Below, one piece after another: positions 25,192-33,011 of a DNA stretch of 61,423 nt. A program made the translations under genes and the position numbers. How positions within the stretch are numbered: the stretch's first letter is position 1; every line of letters begins with the position of its first letter. The notes beneath the pieces are model-generated. The model saw only the letters and a list, made by a program, of their open reading frames with translations. It had not been told where the DNA came from and did not search any database. Source of the stretch: Actinomycetes bacterium (lineage in GTDB: Bacteria > Actinomycetota > Actinomycetes > DATJPE01); contig DATJPE010000076.1 in NCBI GenBank assembly GCA_035506535.1, forward strand, positions 1-61,423. The letters are read 5' to 3'.

Positions 25192-25872
25192 TCAGCCGCC
25201 CCCGGCGGGCCTCCGCGCGGCTTCCGCCTGGGCGCGCAGGCGCGCGCAGGCGGCGGCCGGGTCCGCCGCGCCGTACACCGCACTGCCCGCCACGAAGGTG
25301 TCCGCGCCGGCCTCGGCGCAGCGTGCGATGGTCTGCTCGGACACCCCGCCGTCGACCTGCAGCCACACCTCGCCACCGTGCCGGTCGAGCAGCCGCCGAG
25401 CCCGAGCGATCTTGGGGACCACGACGTCGAGGAAGGCCTGGCCGCCGAACCCGGGCTCGACCGTCATGAGCAGGAGCATGTCGAGCTCGGGCAGCAGGTC
25501 CTCGTACGGCTCGACGGGGGTCGCCGGCTTCAGCGCCATCCCCGCCCGCGCACCGGTCGAGCGGAGCGCACGCGCGAGGCGGATGGGCGCGTGCGCGGCC
25601 TCGACGTGGAAGGTGACCGAGCCGGCGCCGGCCTCGGCGTAGGCGGGCGCCCAGCGGTCAGGGTCCTCGATCATCAGGTGGCAGTCCACCGGGACCGTCG
25701 TCGCGGCCAGCAGCGCCTGCACCACCGGCAGCCCGAGGGTGAGGTTGGGCACGAAGTGGTTGTCCATGACGTCCACGTGCAGCCAGTCGGCGGCGCCCTG
25801 GACGGCCGCCGCCTCGTCGGCCAGCCGCGCGAAGTCGGCCGACAGCATGCTCGGTGAGATGCGCACCCCCAC
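25192..25872 (-). CDS. rpe: ribulose-phosphate 3-epimerase
   Basis: Pentose-phosphate pathway TIM-barrel enzyme interconverting ribulose 5-phosphate and xylulose 5-phosphate. The 226-residue protein has the metal-site blocks [26 protein letters not shown] and [11 protein letters not shown], plus [10 protein letters not shown] and the phosphate-binding end DGGVSEQT and VAGSAVYG. It starts at GTG 25872 without a Shine-Dalgarno sequence. A TAGGCT hexamer ends seven bases upstream and includes the stop codon of the membrane protein gene upstream. It provides ribulose 5-phosphate, the precursor used by RibB in the next operon. Confidence 0.96.
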   Translation of the reverse strand: MGVRISPSMLSADFARLADEAAAVQGAADWLHVDVMDNHFVPNLTLGLPVVQALLAATTVPVDCHLMIEDPDRWAPAYAEAGAGSVTFHVEAAHAPIRLARALRSTGARAGMALKPATPVEPYEDLLPELDMLLLMTVEPGFGGQAFLDVVVPKIARARRLLDRHGGEVWLQVDGGVSEQTIARCAEAGADTFVAGSAVYGAADPAAACARLRAQAEAARRPAGGG

Positions 25873-25879
25873 GGCCGCG

Positions 25880-25885
25880 AGCCTA
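25880..25885 (-). promoter_or_regulatory. -10 hexamer TAGGCT for leaderless rpe, overlapping an upstream stop codon
   Basis: TAGGCT is placed seven bases before the rpe GTG. Its first three bases are the TAG stop of the preceding membrane protein gene (25883-25885), so the two elements share DNA. No -35 is evident. Confidence 0.5.
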
Positions 25886-28012
25886 TTGGGGCGGGATCCA
25901 GGTGTGCTCCAGGACGCGCGTCGAGATCGTGATGATCAGTGGGAAGGCGAGGACGATCCCGACCGCCGGGATGGCGATGCCGGAGTCGTTGAGCAGGAAC
26001 CCGAGCACCATCGCGACCGTGAACGCCCACAGGCCGAAGCGCAGCGTCGGGACCTGCTCCATCGCCCGGGACAGCACCGGCGCGAGGTCGCGGGTCGGGG
26101 CGGGGCGCAGCAGCACCAGGACGAGGAAGGCCAGCGCGAACGGCACGACGATGCCGAGGCTGCTGCTCGTCAGCAGCGACAGGTTGGCGTCGATCTTGCG
26201 GTGCACCACGGGCCACAGCTGGCCGTCGAGCACCTGCTGGACGAAGCGCCCCAGGTGGGTGCGCTGCTCGGGGGGGCGCAGCCAGTCCAGGGTCGCGACG
26301 GCGGCGACGACGACCGCGCCGCCGAGCACGAGACCGGCCAGGCGCAGCCAGGTGACGCGCAGCCCGAGGACCCCGAGGACCAGCACCCCGAACGCCGGCG
26401 CGATCGCGAGCATCCCGCCGAAGTCGCTGCCGAAGCGCGGCAGCCCGTCCAGGAGGAGCGTCGCGGCGCCGATGGCGGACACCGCGACCGCGGCGGCGCG
26501 CCGGTGCCGGCGTCGCAGGAGCAGGTCGGCGACGACGACCGAGGAGAGCAGGGACGCGGTCACGAAGAGGGCGAAGGCGACGTTGCCGAAGCCGTACAGC
26601 CGCCCGGCCACGATCGGGGAGTAGCCCATGAGGCTCGCGGTCTGTAGCCGCCCGCCCGTCGCGATGTCCAGCGCGAGGCCGACGGCGGTGACCGCGGCCA
26701 CGACCCCCGCCTCGCCGAGGATGCCGTCGGGACGCCGGGCGACCTGGGCGACCAGCGCGACGACGACCGCGATCCCGAGGACGAGGGCCGCCAGGGCCAG
26801 GTCGGCGTGCGGCCACCGCCACCACGGGAACAGGTTCGCGAGGAAGGTGGCGATCGGCACGGCGCCGCAGACGAGGGCGGCGAGGCCGGTGAAGCGCAGC
26901 AGCGGCGCCCGGCCGGGACTCGTCGGCGGCCGGCGGCGAAGGGCCAGCCCGGCGCTGACGTACAGCAGCAGCTGCAGCGGGACCAGCGCGGCGAAGAAGC
27001 GGGGCGTGACCCGCAGGTAGACCTCGATCTTGTGGGCGTAGGCGAGCAGGGCGTCGCGCCGGCGCTCGTACGGCCCGCCGTGCCCGGTCGGCTCGACGGG
27101 GGTGCCGACGAACTGCGGCGACTGCGGCAGGCCCACCAGCGCGAAGACGGTGGGGGTGATGTCGGTGAGCAGCACGAGGTCGTTCTGCCGGGTCGAGGAG
27201 GTGGTGAGCCCGCCGACGGGGATGCCCGGGCCGGCGAGCGCGAGCGCCTCCAGCTGGGGGGTCTCCGCGGCGTTGGCCAGCGACGCGGCGAGCACGGTGG
27301 CGTCGGGCGGGAGGACGCTCAGCACGTGCGAGAGCACCGCGTCGACGGCGCGGACCTGGGCCGCCTCGTCGGGCCGCCCAGCCCCGCGGGTGTCGACCGA
27401 CCCGGCGTCGACCACGGTGAGCGGGCAGGCCGCGACGTCGGCGCCGGTCAGGGCCATGGGGTCGGGCAGGTAGCGCGCGATCGTGCCGTCACCGCGGGCC
27501 AGCGCCACGCCCGCGCCGGGCCCGGCGGCGGTGGCGCACCGGCCGGCGGCGGCCAGCGAGTCGCCGAGGAGGCCGAGGCGGGCCTGGTACGTCGACGCGG
27601 CGGCGTCCGCCTTCAGCCGGGCCCAGCCCACCACGCGGCCGTCGCTCACCTGCGGGGAGACCGGGCAGCCCTTCTCGGTGGTGCGCGACCCCGGGGGCTT
27701 GCGGCTGGCCGCGCTGCGCCTCGCGGAGGAGACGGTGAGCCAGCCGTCGATCGGGCACGTCGAGCGGTACACCGAGCGCACCGACAGCTGGGCCGTCGCG
27801 CCCGCCCGGGCGACCTGGGTCAGCGCGGGGGCGACGGAGGGCGTGGCGCTGCCCCACGTCACGCCCGGGATGCCGACGACGACGACCGGGCCCGGGGCCC
27901 GGCCCACCTCCGACTGCAGCGGGCTCGCGGCGTGGGCGGCGGCGAGCGGCCAGGCGGCGGCGAGGGCGGCGGCTCCGGCGAGCAGGCGTACGGCTCGCCG
28001 TCGTCCCGCCAC
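25883..28012 (-). CDS. large membrane protein with phosphatase-like extracytoplasmic domain, function unknown
   Basis: A 709-residue protein. It has an N-terminal signal sequence (about 1-28) and an exported domain (about 30-335) whose layout resembles the alkaline-phosphatase-like fold: [12 protein letters not shown] at the start and [16 protein letters not shown] near the end. About eleven membrane helices follow, from residue 345, with a conserved-looking [22 protein letters not shown] do not recognise a named family and cannot confirm metal ligands. It is divergent from a family-2 glycosyltransferase gene, which suggests a cell-envelope polymer role. The start is GTG 28012 with TAGACT eight bases upstream and no Shine-Dalgarno. 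Confidence 0.8.
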   Translation of the reverse strand: MAGRRRAVRLLAGAAALAAAWPLAAAHAASPLQSEVGRAPGPVVVVGIPGVTWGSATPSVAPALTQVARAGATAQLSVRSVYRSTCPIDGWLTVSSARRSAASRKPPGSRTTEKGCPVSPQVSDGRVVGWARLKADAAASTYQARLGLLGDSLAAAGRCATAAGPGAGVALARGDGTIARYLPDPMALTGADVAACPLTVVDAGSVDTRGAGRPDEAAQVRAVDAVLSHVLSVLPPDATVLAASLANAAETPQLEALALAGPGIPVGGLTTSSTRQNDLVLLTDITPTVFALVGLPQSPQFVGTPVEPTGHGGPYERRRDALLAYAHKIEVYLRVTPRFFAALVPLQLLLYVSAGLALRRRPPTSPGRAPLLRFTGLAALVCGAVPIATFLANLFPWWRWPHADLALAALVLGIAVVVALVAQVARRPDGILGEAGVVAAVTAVGLALDIATGGRLQTASLMGYSPIVAGRLYGFGNVAFALFVTASLLSSVVVADLLLRRRHRRAAAVAVSAIGAATLLLDGLPRFGSDFGGMLAIAPAFGVLVLGVLGLRVTWLRLAGLVLGGAVVVAAVATLDWLRPPEQRTHLGRFVQQVLDGQLWPVVHRKIDANLSLLTSSSLGIVVPFALAFLVLVLLRPAPTRDLAPVLSRAMEQVPTLRFGLWAFTVAMVLGFLLNDSGIAIPAVGIVLAFPLIITISTRVLEHTWIPPQ

Positions 28013-28020
28013 GAGCGGGG

Positions 28021-28026
28021 AGTCTA
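28021..28026 (-). promoter_or_regulatory. -10 hexamer TAGACT for near-leaderless membrane protein gene
   Basis: TAGACT ends eight bases before the GTG start at 28012 in the 47-base divergent gap with the glycosyltransferase gene. Transcription would start at, or one base before, the start codon. Confidence 0.45.
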
Positions 28027-28059
28027 GGTCGCGGGGAGCGCCCCGCCCGCTGTGCGAGG

Positions 28060-28779
28060 ATGCGCCGCGTGCCGCCCGCCGCCGTGGTGATCCCCGCGTT
28101 CCGGGAGGCGACGCGGGTGGGGGCGACGGTACGCGCGGCCGCTGCGCTGCCCGGCGTGGAGCTGGTCGTGGTCGTCGACGACGCCTCGCCGGACGCCACA
28201 GCCGAGGTCGCGGCCGAGGCCGGGGCCGTGGTCCTTCGCCGGGCCGCCAACCGTGGCAAGGGGGGCGCGCTCGAGCTGGGCGTCGCCGAGGTCGACGTCC
28301 GGCTCGGGCCGGACGCCGAGCCGCTGGTCTTCCTCGACGCGGACCTGGAGGGCAGCGCGTCGGCGGCCGAGGCGCTCCTGGAGCCGGTCGTGGGCGGGGC
28401 GGCCGACCTCGCGATCGGCGTCCTCCCGCCGCAGCGACGCGAGGGCGGCGGACGCGGCTTCGTGGTGCGCCTGGCCCGGGACGGCATCGCCGAGGCGACC
28501 GGCTGGGCTCCGGAGCAGCCGCTGTCCGGGCAGCGCTGCCTCACGCGCGCGGCGTACCGGGCCGCCCTGCCCCTCGCCCACGGCTGGGGCGTCGAGGTCG
28601 GCATGACCATCGACCTGCTGCGGGCCGGTTTCCGTGTCGTCGAGGTGCCGGCCGACCTCCACCACCGGGTGAGCGGGGCCGGGCCGCGGGCCCAGGTGCA
28701 CCGGGGCCAGCAGCACCTCGGGGTGTGGCGGGCGCTGCGCGCCCGAGGGGTCGGTCCGCGCGTGCCGCTCCCCCGCTGA
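28060..28779 (+). CDS. family 2 glycosyltransferase
   Basis: Predicted GT-A fold transferase of 239 residues. The nucleotide-sugar site is visible as AVVIPAFREATRVG, VVVVDDASPDAT and the DXD-type LVFLDADLEG (about 89-98). Later conserved positions are GQRCLTRAAYRAALPLAHGWGVEVGM. It has no membrane helices, so it works on the cytoplasmic face. It is close to GT2 proteins such as glucosyl-3-phosphoglycerate synthase or dolichol-phosphate-sugar synthases, but the donor and acceptor are unknown. ATG at 28060 is possible. GTG at 28069, with GAGGA eight bases upstream, has better ribosome binding site spacing. Confidence 0.85.
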   Translation: MRRVPPAAVVIPAFREATRVGATVRAAAALPGVELVVVVDDASPDATAEVAAEAGAVVLRRAANRGKGGALELGVAEVDVRLGPDAEPLVFLDADLEGSASAAEALLEPVVGGAADLAIGVLPPQRREGGGRGFVVRLARDGIAEATGWAPEQPLSGQRCLTRAAYRAALPLAHGWGVEVGMTIDLLRAGFRVVEVPADLHHRVSGAGPRAQVHRGQQHLGVWRALRARGVGPRVPLPR

Positions 28780-28858
28780 ACCCCCGCGCGACGACCCCGC
28801 CCCGAGCCCGCTGTCATGCACTTCGCAAAGGGGTCATTGTGAAACGCCTGACACGGGG

Positions 28859-30235
28859 TCAGCGACGGCGGAGGGCGGCGAGGTACATCGCGTCGGTGCC
28901 GTGCCGGTGCGGCCACAGCTGGGCGTCCGGCCCGTCGCCGACGTCGGGCACGCCCCTGAGGGCCGGGCGTACGTCCAGCTCCTCGACGTCCCCGCGTCGC
29001 AGCGCGTCCGCGACCACCTCGCGGGTCTCGGCGAGGACCGGCGAGCACGTCGCATAGACGACGACACCGCCCGGGCGGACCGCATCGACGGCGGCCGCGA
29101 GCAGGTCGCGCTGCAGGGCGGCCAGCGCCGGGACGTCCTCGGGCCGCCGTCGCCACCGCACCTCCGGCCGGCGGCGCAGCGCGCCCAGGCCGGTGCAGGG
29201 GGCGTCCACGAGGACGCGGTCGAAGCTGGCCGGATCCCACGGCCCCGCCCGCCCGTCCGCGACGGTGACCTCGGCCCGGCCGGCCACCGCCCGCCGGACC
29301 AGCTCGGCCCGGTGCGGCTGCACCTCGTTGGCGGTCAGCCGGGCGCCGCGCTCGCCGGCCAGCCCGGCCAGCAGGGCGGCCTTGCCGCCGGGGCCGGCGC
29401 ACAGGTCCAGCCACCGCCGATCGGCGCCCTCCAGTGGCACGGCCGCCGCCGCGATCGCGACGAGCTGGCTGCCCTCGTCCTGGACCGCCGCCCGCCCGGC
29501 CCGGACCGCCGGGACGAGGGCGGGGTCGCCACCCGACGCGAGCACCACGGCGTACGGCGACCAGCCGGCCGCGCGCGCCCCGTCGACGTCGAGCAGTTCC
29601 TCGACCGCGCCCCGGCCCGGGCGGGCGACGAGGGTGACCGGCGGGCGTACGTCGTCGGCGGCCAGCGCGGCGGCGAGCTCGGGGTCCGACGCGTCGACAC
29701 CCAGCGCCCGGGCGATCTCCTCGACGACCCATCGCGGATGGGCGTGGCGCAGGGCGAGGGTGTCCAGGGCGTCCCGGTCGCGGCTGAGAAGGTCGAGCCA
29801 CTCGGCCTGGTCGTGCTCGGCAACCCGGCGCAGTACGGCGTTGACGAAGCGCGCCCGCCCCTCCCCGACCACCGCGCGCGCCAGCTCCACCGTGGCGCTG
29901 ACTGCGGCGTGCGTGGGCACCCGCAGGGCGAGGAGCTGGTGGACCCCCAGGCGCAGGACCACGAGGACGGGGACGTCGACCTCGGCCAGCGGGCGGTCCA
30001 CGCAGGCCGCCAGCACCGCGTCATAGGTGCCCTGCCCGCGCAGCGTGCCGTACGCGAGCTCGGTGGCGAATGCGGCGTCACGCCCGTACAGACCGCGCTC
30101 GCGCAGCAGCGCGGGCAGCGCCAGGTTGGCGTACGCGTCCTCGACGGCGACCGCGCGCAGCAGCGCGTAGGCGACCAGCCGCGGCTCGTCCGGACGCGGC
30201 CGGCCGCGCCTCGGCTGCCCTGGGTTACCCGACAT
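28859..30235 (-). CDS. rsmB: 16S rRNA (cytosine-967-C5)-methyltransferase
   Basis: SAM-dependent enzyme forming m5C967 in 16S rRNA. The 458-residue protein has an N-terminal NusB-like RNA-binding domain (about 15-145) and a methyltransferase domain with CAGPGGKA (279-286) for SAM. It has the two cysteines of the RCMT family, Cys347 in DAPCTG and Cys397 in YATCSP. ATG at 30235 overlaps fmt by 11 bases, giving the common def-fmt-rsmB order. The 79 bases between its stop and the convergent glycosyltransferase gene hold no clear terminator. Confidence 0.94.
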   Translation of the reverse strand: MSGNPGQPRRGRPRPDEPRLVAYALLRAVAVEDAYANLALPALLRERGLYGRDAAFATELAYGTLRGQGTYDAVLAACVDRPLAEVDVPVLVVLRLGVHQLLALRVPTHAAVSATVELARAVVGEGRARFVNAVLRRVAEHDQAEWLDLLSRDRDALDTLALRHAHPRWVVEEIARALGVDASDPELAAALAADDVRPPVTLVARPGRGAVEELLDVDGARAAGWSPYAVVLASGGDPALVPAVRAGRAAVQDEGSQLVAIAAAAVPLEGADRRWLDLCAGPGGKAALLAGLAGERGARLTANEVQPHRAELVRRAVAGRAEVTVADGRAGPWDPASFDRVLVDAPCTGLGALRRRPEVRWRRRPEDVPALAALQRDLLAAAVDAVRPGGVVVYATCSPVLAETREVVADALRRGDVEELDVRPALRGVPDVGDGPDAQLWPHRHGTDAMYLAALRRR

Positions 30236-31250
30236 CCCCGCGCTCGCGGCCGGTCTCGATGTCGGGTGACGCAGCTGACCCGCGCCCGGCGTCACGCCGC
30301 GCATCGGCAGCACGCTGCGCGTCGGCGTCGCCGAGGCGCTCGCCGGGCAGCGGCCGGACCCCGCGGGCCCAGGCGGCGGCGTCCATCGCCCGTTTGCCCT
30401 GCGGGACCACCTCGCCGAGCGCGACGGCGTACGAACCGGTGCCGACGTGGACCTGCTGTCGACCCACCAGCAGCTCACCCGCTGCGAGGGTCGGCCCCGG
30501 GGCGACGCGTACCGGTCCGAGGCGCACCCGCTCGCCGCGGAACGTCGTCCACGCACCGGGCGCCGGCGTACACGCCCGGACCTGCCGGTCGACGCGAAGC
30601 GCCGGCGCGCGCCAGTCGACGCGGGCGTCCTCGGGGGTGAGCTTCGGGGCGAGCGAGACCCCCTCGGCCGGCTGGGGACGCGCGACGAGGGTGCCGTCCT
30701 CGATCCCGTCGAGGGTGCGCACGAGCAGGGCCGCACCGCTGACCGCCAGCCGCGCGAGCAGGTCGCCGCTGGTGTCGGTGGGCCGGATCGCCTCGGTGAC
30801 CAGACCGTACGTCGGCCCGGTGTCCAGCCCCTCCTCGAGCCGGAAGGTCGTGGCGCCGGTGACCTCGTCGCCCGCGAGCACCGCGTGCTGCACCGGCGCC
30901 GCCCCGCGCCACGCCGGGAGCAGCGAGAAGTGCAGGTTCACCCAGCCGTGCGACGGGATCTCCAGCGCCGCGGGCGGCACGAGGGCGCCGTACGCCACCA
31001 CCGGGCAAGCGTCCGGCGCGAGGGCGCGCAGCTCGTCCAGGAACTGCGGGTCCCGCGGACGGGTCGGCTTGAGGACATCGAGCCTGGCCTCCTCCGCGAG
31101 GCGGGCGACGGGCGAGGCGGTCAGCCGCCGGCCGCGCCCCGACGGCGCGTCGGGCCGGGTGACGACGGCCACCACGTCGTGGCGGGAGTCGAGCAGCGCG
31201 CGCAGGGAGGGCAGGGCCGGCTCGGGCGTACCGGCGAAGACGACCCGCAC
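30225..31250 (-). CDS. fmt: methionyl-tRNA formyltransferase
   Basis: Formylates initiator Met-tRNA using 10-formyl-tetrahydrofolate. The 341-residue protein has the hydrolase-type active site Asn105, His107 and Asp143 (NLHFSLLP and GLDTGP). The flexible tRNA-binding loop lies near [15 protein letters not shown], and an OB-like C-terminal domain is present. GTG at 31250 lies five bases after the def stop and matches the family N-terminus (RVVFAGTPE). Def removes the formyl group that Fmt adds, so pairing the two genes is functional. Confidence 0.95.
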   Translation of the reverse strand: MRVVFAGTPEPALPSLRALLDSRHDVVAVVTRPDAPSGRGRRLTASPVARLAEEARLDVLKPTRPRDPQFLDELRALAPDACPVVAYGALVPPAALEIPSHGWVNLHFSLLPAWRGAAPVQHAVLAGDEVTGATTFRLEEGLDTGPTYGLVTEAIRPTDTSGDLLARLAVSGAALLVRTLDGIEDGTLVARPQPAEGVSLAPKLTPEDARVDWRAPALRVDRQVRACTPAPGAWTTFRGERVRLGPVRVAPGPTLAAGELLVGRQQVHVGTGSYAVALGEVVPQGKRAMDAAAWARGVRPLPGERLGDADAQRAADARRDAGRGSAASPDIETGRERGDVG

Positions 31251-31255
31251 GGGTC

Positions 31256-31795
31256 CTACAGCGCCCGGCCGTCGGTGTTGTGCGGGCTCAGCCGGACGGT
31301 GACCGACTCGCCCCACCACTCCGCCTCGCGGATGGCCTTCATCGCCGCCTTGCGGGCGTCGCGGTCGAGCCGGTCCACGAACAGGATCCCGTCGAGATGG
31401 TCGGTCTCGTGCTGGATGCAGCGCGACTTCAGCGCCGTGCCCTCGATGACGACGGGGTCGCCGTACATGTTGAACCCCTTCGCGACCACGCCGTACGCCC
31501 GCTTGGTGTCGAAGGCCAGCCCCGGGATCGACAGGCAGCCCTCCTCGCCCTCCTGCTCCTCGTCGGAGAGGTCGAGGTCGGGGTTGACGAGGTGCCCGAG
31601 CTCGTCGTCGACCCAGTACGTGAACACACGCAGGGAGACCCCGATCTGCGGCGCGGCGAGGCCGACGCCGGGGGCGTCCTGCATGGTCTCGGTGAGGTCG
31701 GCGACGAGCTGGCGCAGCTCCTTGTCGAAGTCGACCACCGGCTCGGCGGGGGTGCGCAGCACCGGGTCGCCGAACAGGCGGATCGGCTGGATCAT
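31256..31795 (-). CDS. def: peptide deformylase
   Basis: Metalloenzyme removing the N-formyl group from nascent proteins. The 179-residue protein has all three motifs: [10 protein letters not shown] (43-52), EGCLS (85-89, metal ligand Cys87) and QHETDHLDG (128-136, two metal histidines and the catalytic glutamate). The start at 31795 lacks a Shine-Dalgarno sequence, but TAGAAT ends seven bases upstream, suggesting a leaderless def-fmt-rsmB transcript. An upstream in-frame start would run into the repeat region and is unlikely. Confidence 0.96.
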   Translation of the reverse strand: MIQPIRLFGDPVLRTPAEPVVDFDKELRQLVADLTETMQDAPGVGLAAPQIGVSLRVFTYWVDDELGHLVNPDLDLSDEEQEGEEGCLSIPGLAFDTKRAYGVVAKGFNMYGDPVVIEGTALKSRCIQHETDHLDGILFVDRLDRDARKAAMKAIREAEWWGESVTVRLSPHNTDGRAL

Positions 31796-31802
31796 GGCGC
31801 CG

Positions 31803-31808
31803 ATTCTA
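31803..31808 (-). promoter_or_regulatory. -10 hexamer TAGAAT for leaderless def
   Basis: TAGAAT is a five-of-six match to the consensus -10 (TATAAT), seven bases before the def ATG. No -35 is seen; the DNA upstream is the 54-bp repeat array. Confidence 0.55.
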
Positions 31809-31818
31809 CGGGCGCCCA

Positions 31819-32008
31819 TCGACCCCCCCACGTGTGGCGGGACGCACGTCACTCCGGCCCCGCCGAGTCACGTCGACCCCCCCACTTGTGGCGGGATCCA
31901 CGTCACTCCGACCCCGCCGAGTCACGTCGACCCCTCCACTTGTGGCGGGATGCACGTCACTCCGACCCCGCCGAGTGACGAAGACCCCGCCACAAGTGGG
32001 GCAGGAGG
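31819..32008. repeat. 54-bp tandem repeat array plus closing arm of a long palindrome (copy A)
   Basis: Three consecutive 54-base units (31819-31872, 31873-31926, 31927-31980) each contain CCACTTGTGGCGGG (GT in unit one), CACGTCACTC and a loop-like CGACCCCGCCGAGT. After the third unit, GAGTGACG-N5-CCCGCCACAAGTGGGG (ending about 32008) forms a hairpin with the left arm of unit three. So one palindrome has its left arm and loop tripled. The array fills most of the gap between the HAD gene stop (32061) and def; 32009-32060 shows nothing else. Confidence 0.9.
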
Positions 32009-32060
32009 TGGGGGGTTGGGTCCCGTCCGTGCCGCGGGTCAGGCGGGTTCGGCCGCGGCC

Positions 32061-32810
32061 CTAGTGACCGCGGGGGGCGAGCAGGCCCTCGGCGACGAGG
32101 TGGGCCCGCAGCCGGTCGGCGTCCACGAACCGATACGCCCGAAAGCCCAGCGCCGCCGCCGCGGCGACGTTGCGCTCGACGTCGTCGACGTACACGGTCC
32201 GCTCCGGCACCACGCCGTGCCGCTCGACGAGGACGGCGAACAGCGCCGGGTCGGGCTTGGCCAGCCCCTCCTCCCCCGACACCACGACCGCCTCGAAGCC
32301 GGCGAGGAAGCCCAGGCTCGGTCGCACCAAGGGGAACAGCTCGGCGGACCAGTTGGTGAGGGCGAGCAGGCGTACGCCTCGCGCCCGAAGCTCGGCCACG
32401 ACCGCGACGCTCTCGGGCATCGGCCCGCCCACGCTCTGCGGGAAGCGCGCGGGATAGGCCGCGATCGCCTCGGCGCGGTGGGGGTGCCGGGCGGCGTGCT
32501 CGGCGACGGCCTCCGCCCAGGGCCGGCCGGCGTCCTGGGCGTGGTTCCACTCCGCGAAGCCGATCTCGTCGAGGAACGCGTCGACGTCCTCACCCTCGTC
32601 CAGGACCTGCGCGAAGAGCAGCCGCGGGTCCCAGTGCACGAGCACCCCGCCCAGGTCGAAGACCACCGTGTCCGGGGCTTCGCGGTCCGGCGCTGCGTCG
32701 TCCGGGGCTGCGCGGTCCGGGGCTGCGCGGTCCAGGGCTTCGCCGCCCGGGGCTGCGGGGTCCGGGTTCGCACCGCTCGGGGCAGCGCCGGGTGCGAGGG
32801 GGTCACTCAC
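32061..32810 (-). CDS. HAD-superfamily hydrolase with pentapeptide-repeat N-terminus
   Basis: Probable phosphatase of the HAD-IA group, 249 residues. Motif I is [14 protein letters not shown], where the usual second aspartate (DxD) is replaced by Gly, as in several YihX-like members. Motif II is ALTNWS, motif III is the lysine in GLAKPDP, and motif IV is VYVDDVERN. Residues about 13-48 are an unusual linker of AAPDR-like pentapeptides encoded by a 15-bp repeat. I chose GTG 32810, which has TAGGGT seven bases upstream and no Shine-Dalgarno; a GTG at 32888 would add 26 residues. The substrate is unknown. Confidence 0.85.
   Translation of the reverse strand: MSDPLAPGAAPSGANPDPAAPGGEALDRAAPDRAAPDDAAPDREAPDTVVFDLGGVLVHWDPRLLFAQVLDEGEDVDAFLDEIGFAEWNHAQDAGRPWAEAVAEHAARHPHRAEAIAAYPARFPQSVGGPMPESVAVVAELRARGVRLLALTNWSAELFPLVRPSLGFLAGFEAVVVSGEEGLAKPDPALFAVLVERHGVVPERTVYVDDVERNVAAAAALGFRAYRFVDADRLRAHLVAEGLLAPRGH
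32671..32790 (-). repeat. 15-bp minisatellite (8 units) in the HAD gene
   Basis: Eight 15-base units with consensus TCCGGGGCTGCGCGG on the + strand run from 32671 to 32790, two of them identical (32701-32715 and 32716-32730). They encode pentapeptides of the AAPDR type just before the HAD domain. The reading frame is kept because each unit is five codons. Confidence 0.9.
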
Positions 32811-32817
32811 CTCGCCG

Positions 32818-32823
32818 ACCCTA
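32818..32823 (-). promoter_or_regulatory. -10 hexamer TAGGGT for leaderless HAD gene
   Basis: TAGGGT ends seven bases before the GTG at 32810. The placement matches those before hisE, rpe, def and argC. No -35 match is visible. Confidence 0.45.
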
Positions 32824-32869
32824 ACGGCGCCGCGCCGCCACGCGACGGGTCCCGCGACCGTGCCCGCGA

Positions 32870-33011
32870 CACGGCAAGGAATGAGCACTTCCGTGGCCGT
32901 CGGGAGCTCGTCCGGTCCGGAGACTGCTCATCCTGTACGCCGTCCCCGCGCCGGTCGCTCTCCGTACGCCGTCCCGCGCCGATCGCTCAACGACACCGGT
33001 CGGTCCCCGGC
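32870..33011. repeat. intergenic region after priA: 29-base-period direct repeat and a loose palindrome
   Basis: The gap between priA and the HAD gene contains a 25-26-base sequence starting GTACGCCGTCCC at 32935 and again at 32964, with two differences. To its left, GGAATGAGCA (about 32877-32886) and TGCTCATCC (about 32923-32932) form outer arms around a TCCGG/CCGGA stem. No gene fits here. A terminator role for priA is possible but unsupported by a clear stem and U-tract. Confidence 0.55.

Noticed and set aside
28780-28858. Terminator between the glycosyltransferase and rsmB genes
   Set aside because: I could not find a convincing stem in these 79 bases; GGGGTCA occurs twice but in direct orientation.
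31819-31980. CRISPR array
   Set aside because: The units are contiguous 54-bp tandem repeats with no unique spacers, and there are no cas genes nearby.
32811-32888. Longer HAD protein starting at GTG 32888
   Set aside because: The extra residues lie across a -10-like element and show no homology pattern; GTG 32810 has the correct spacing for a leaderless start.
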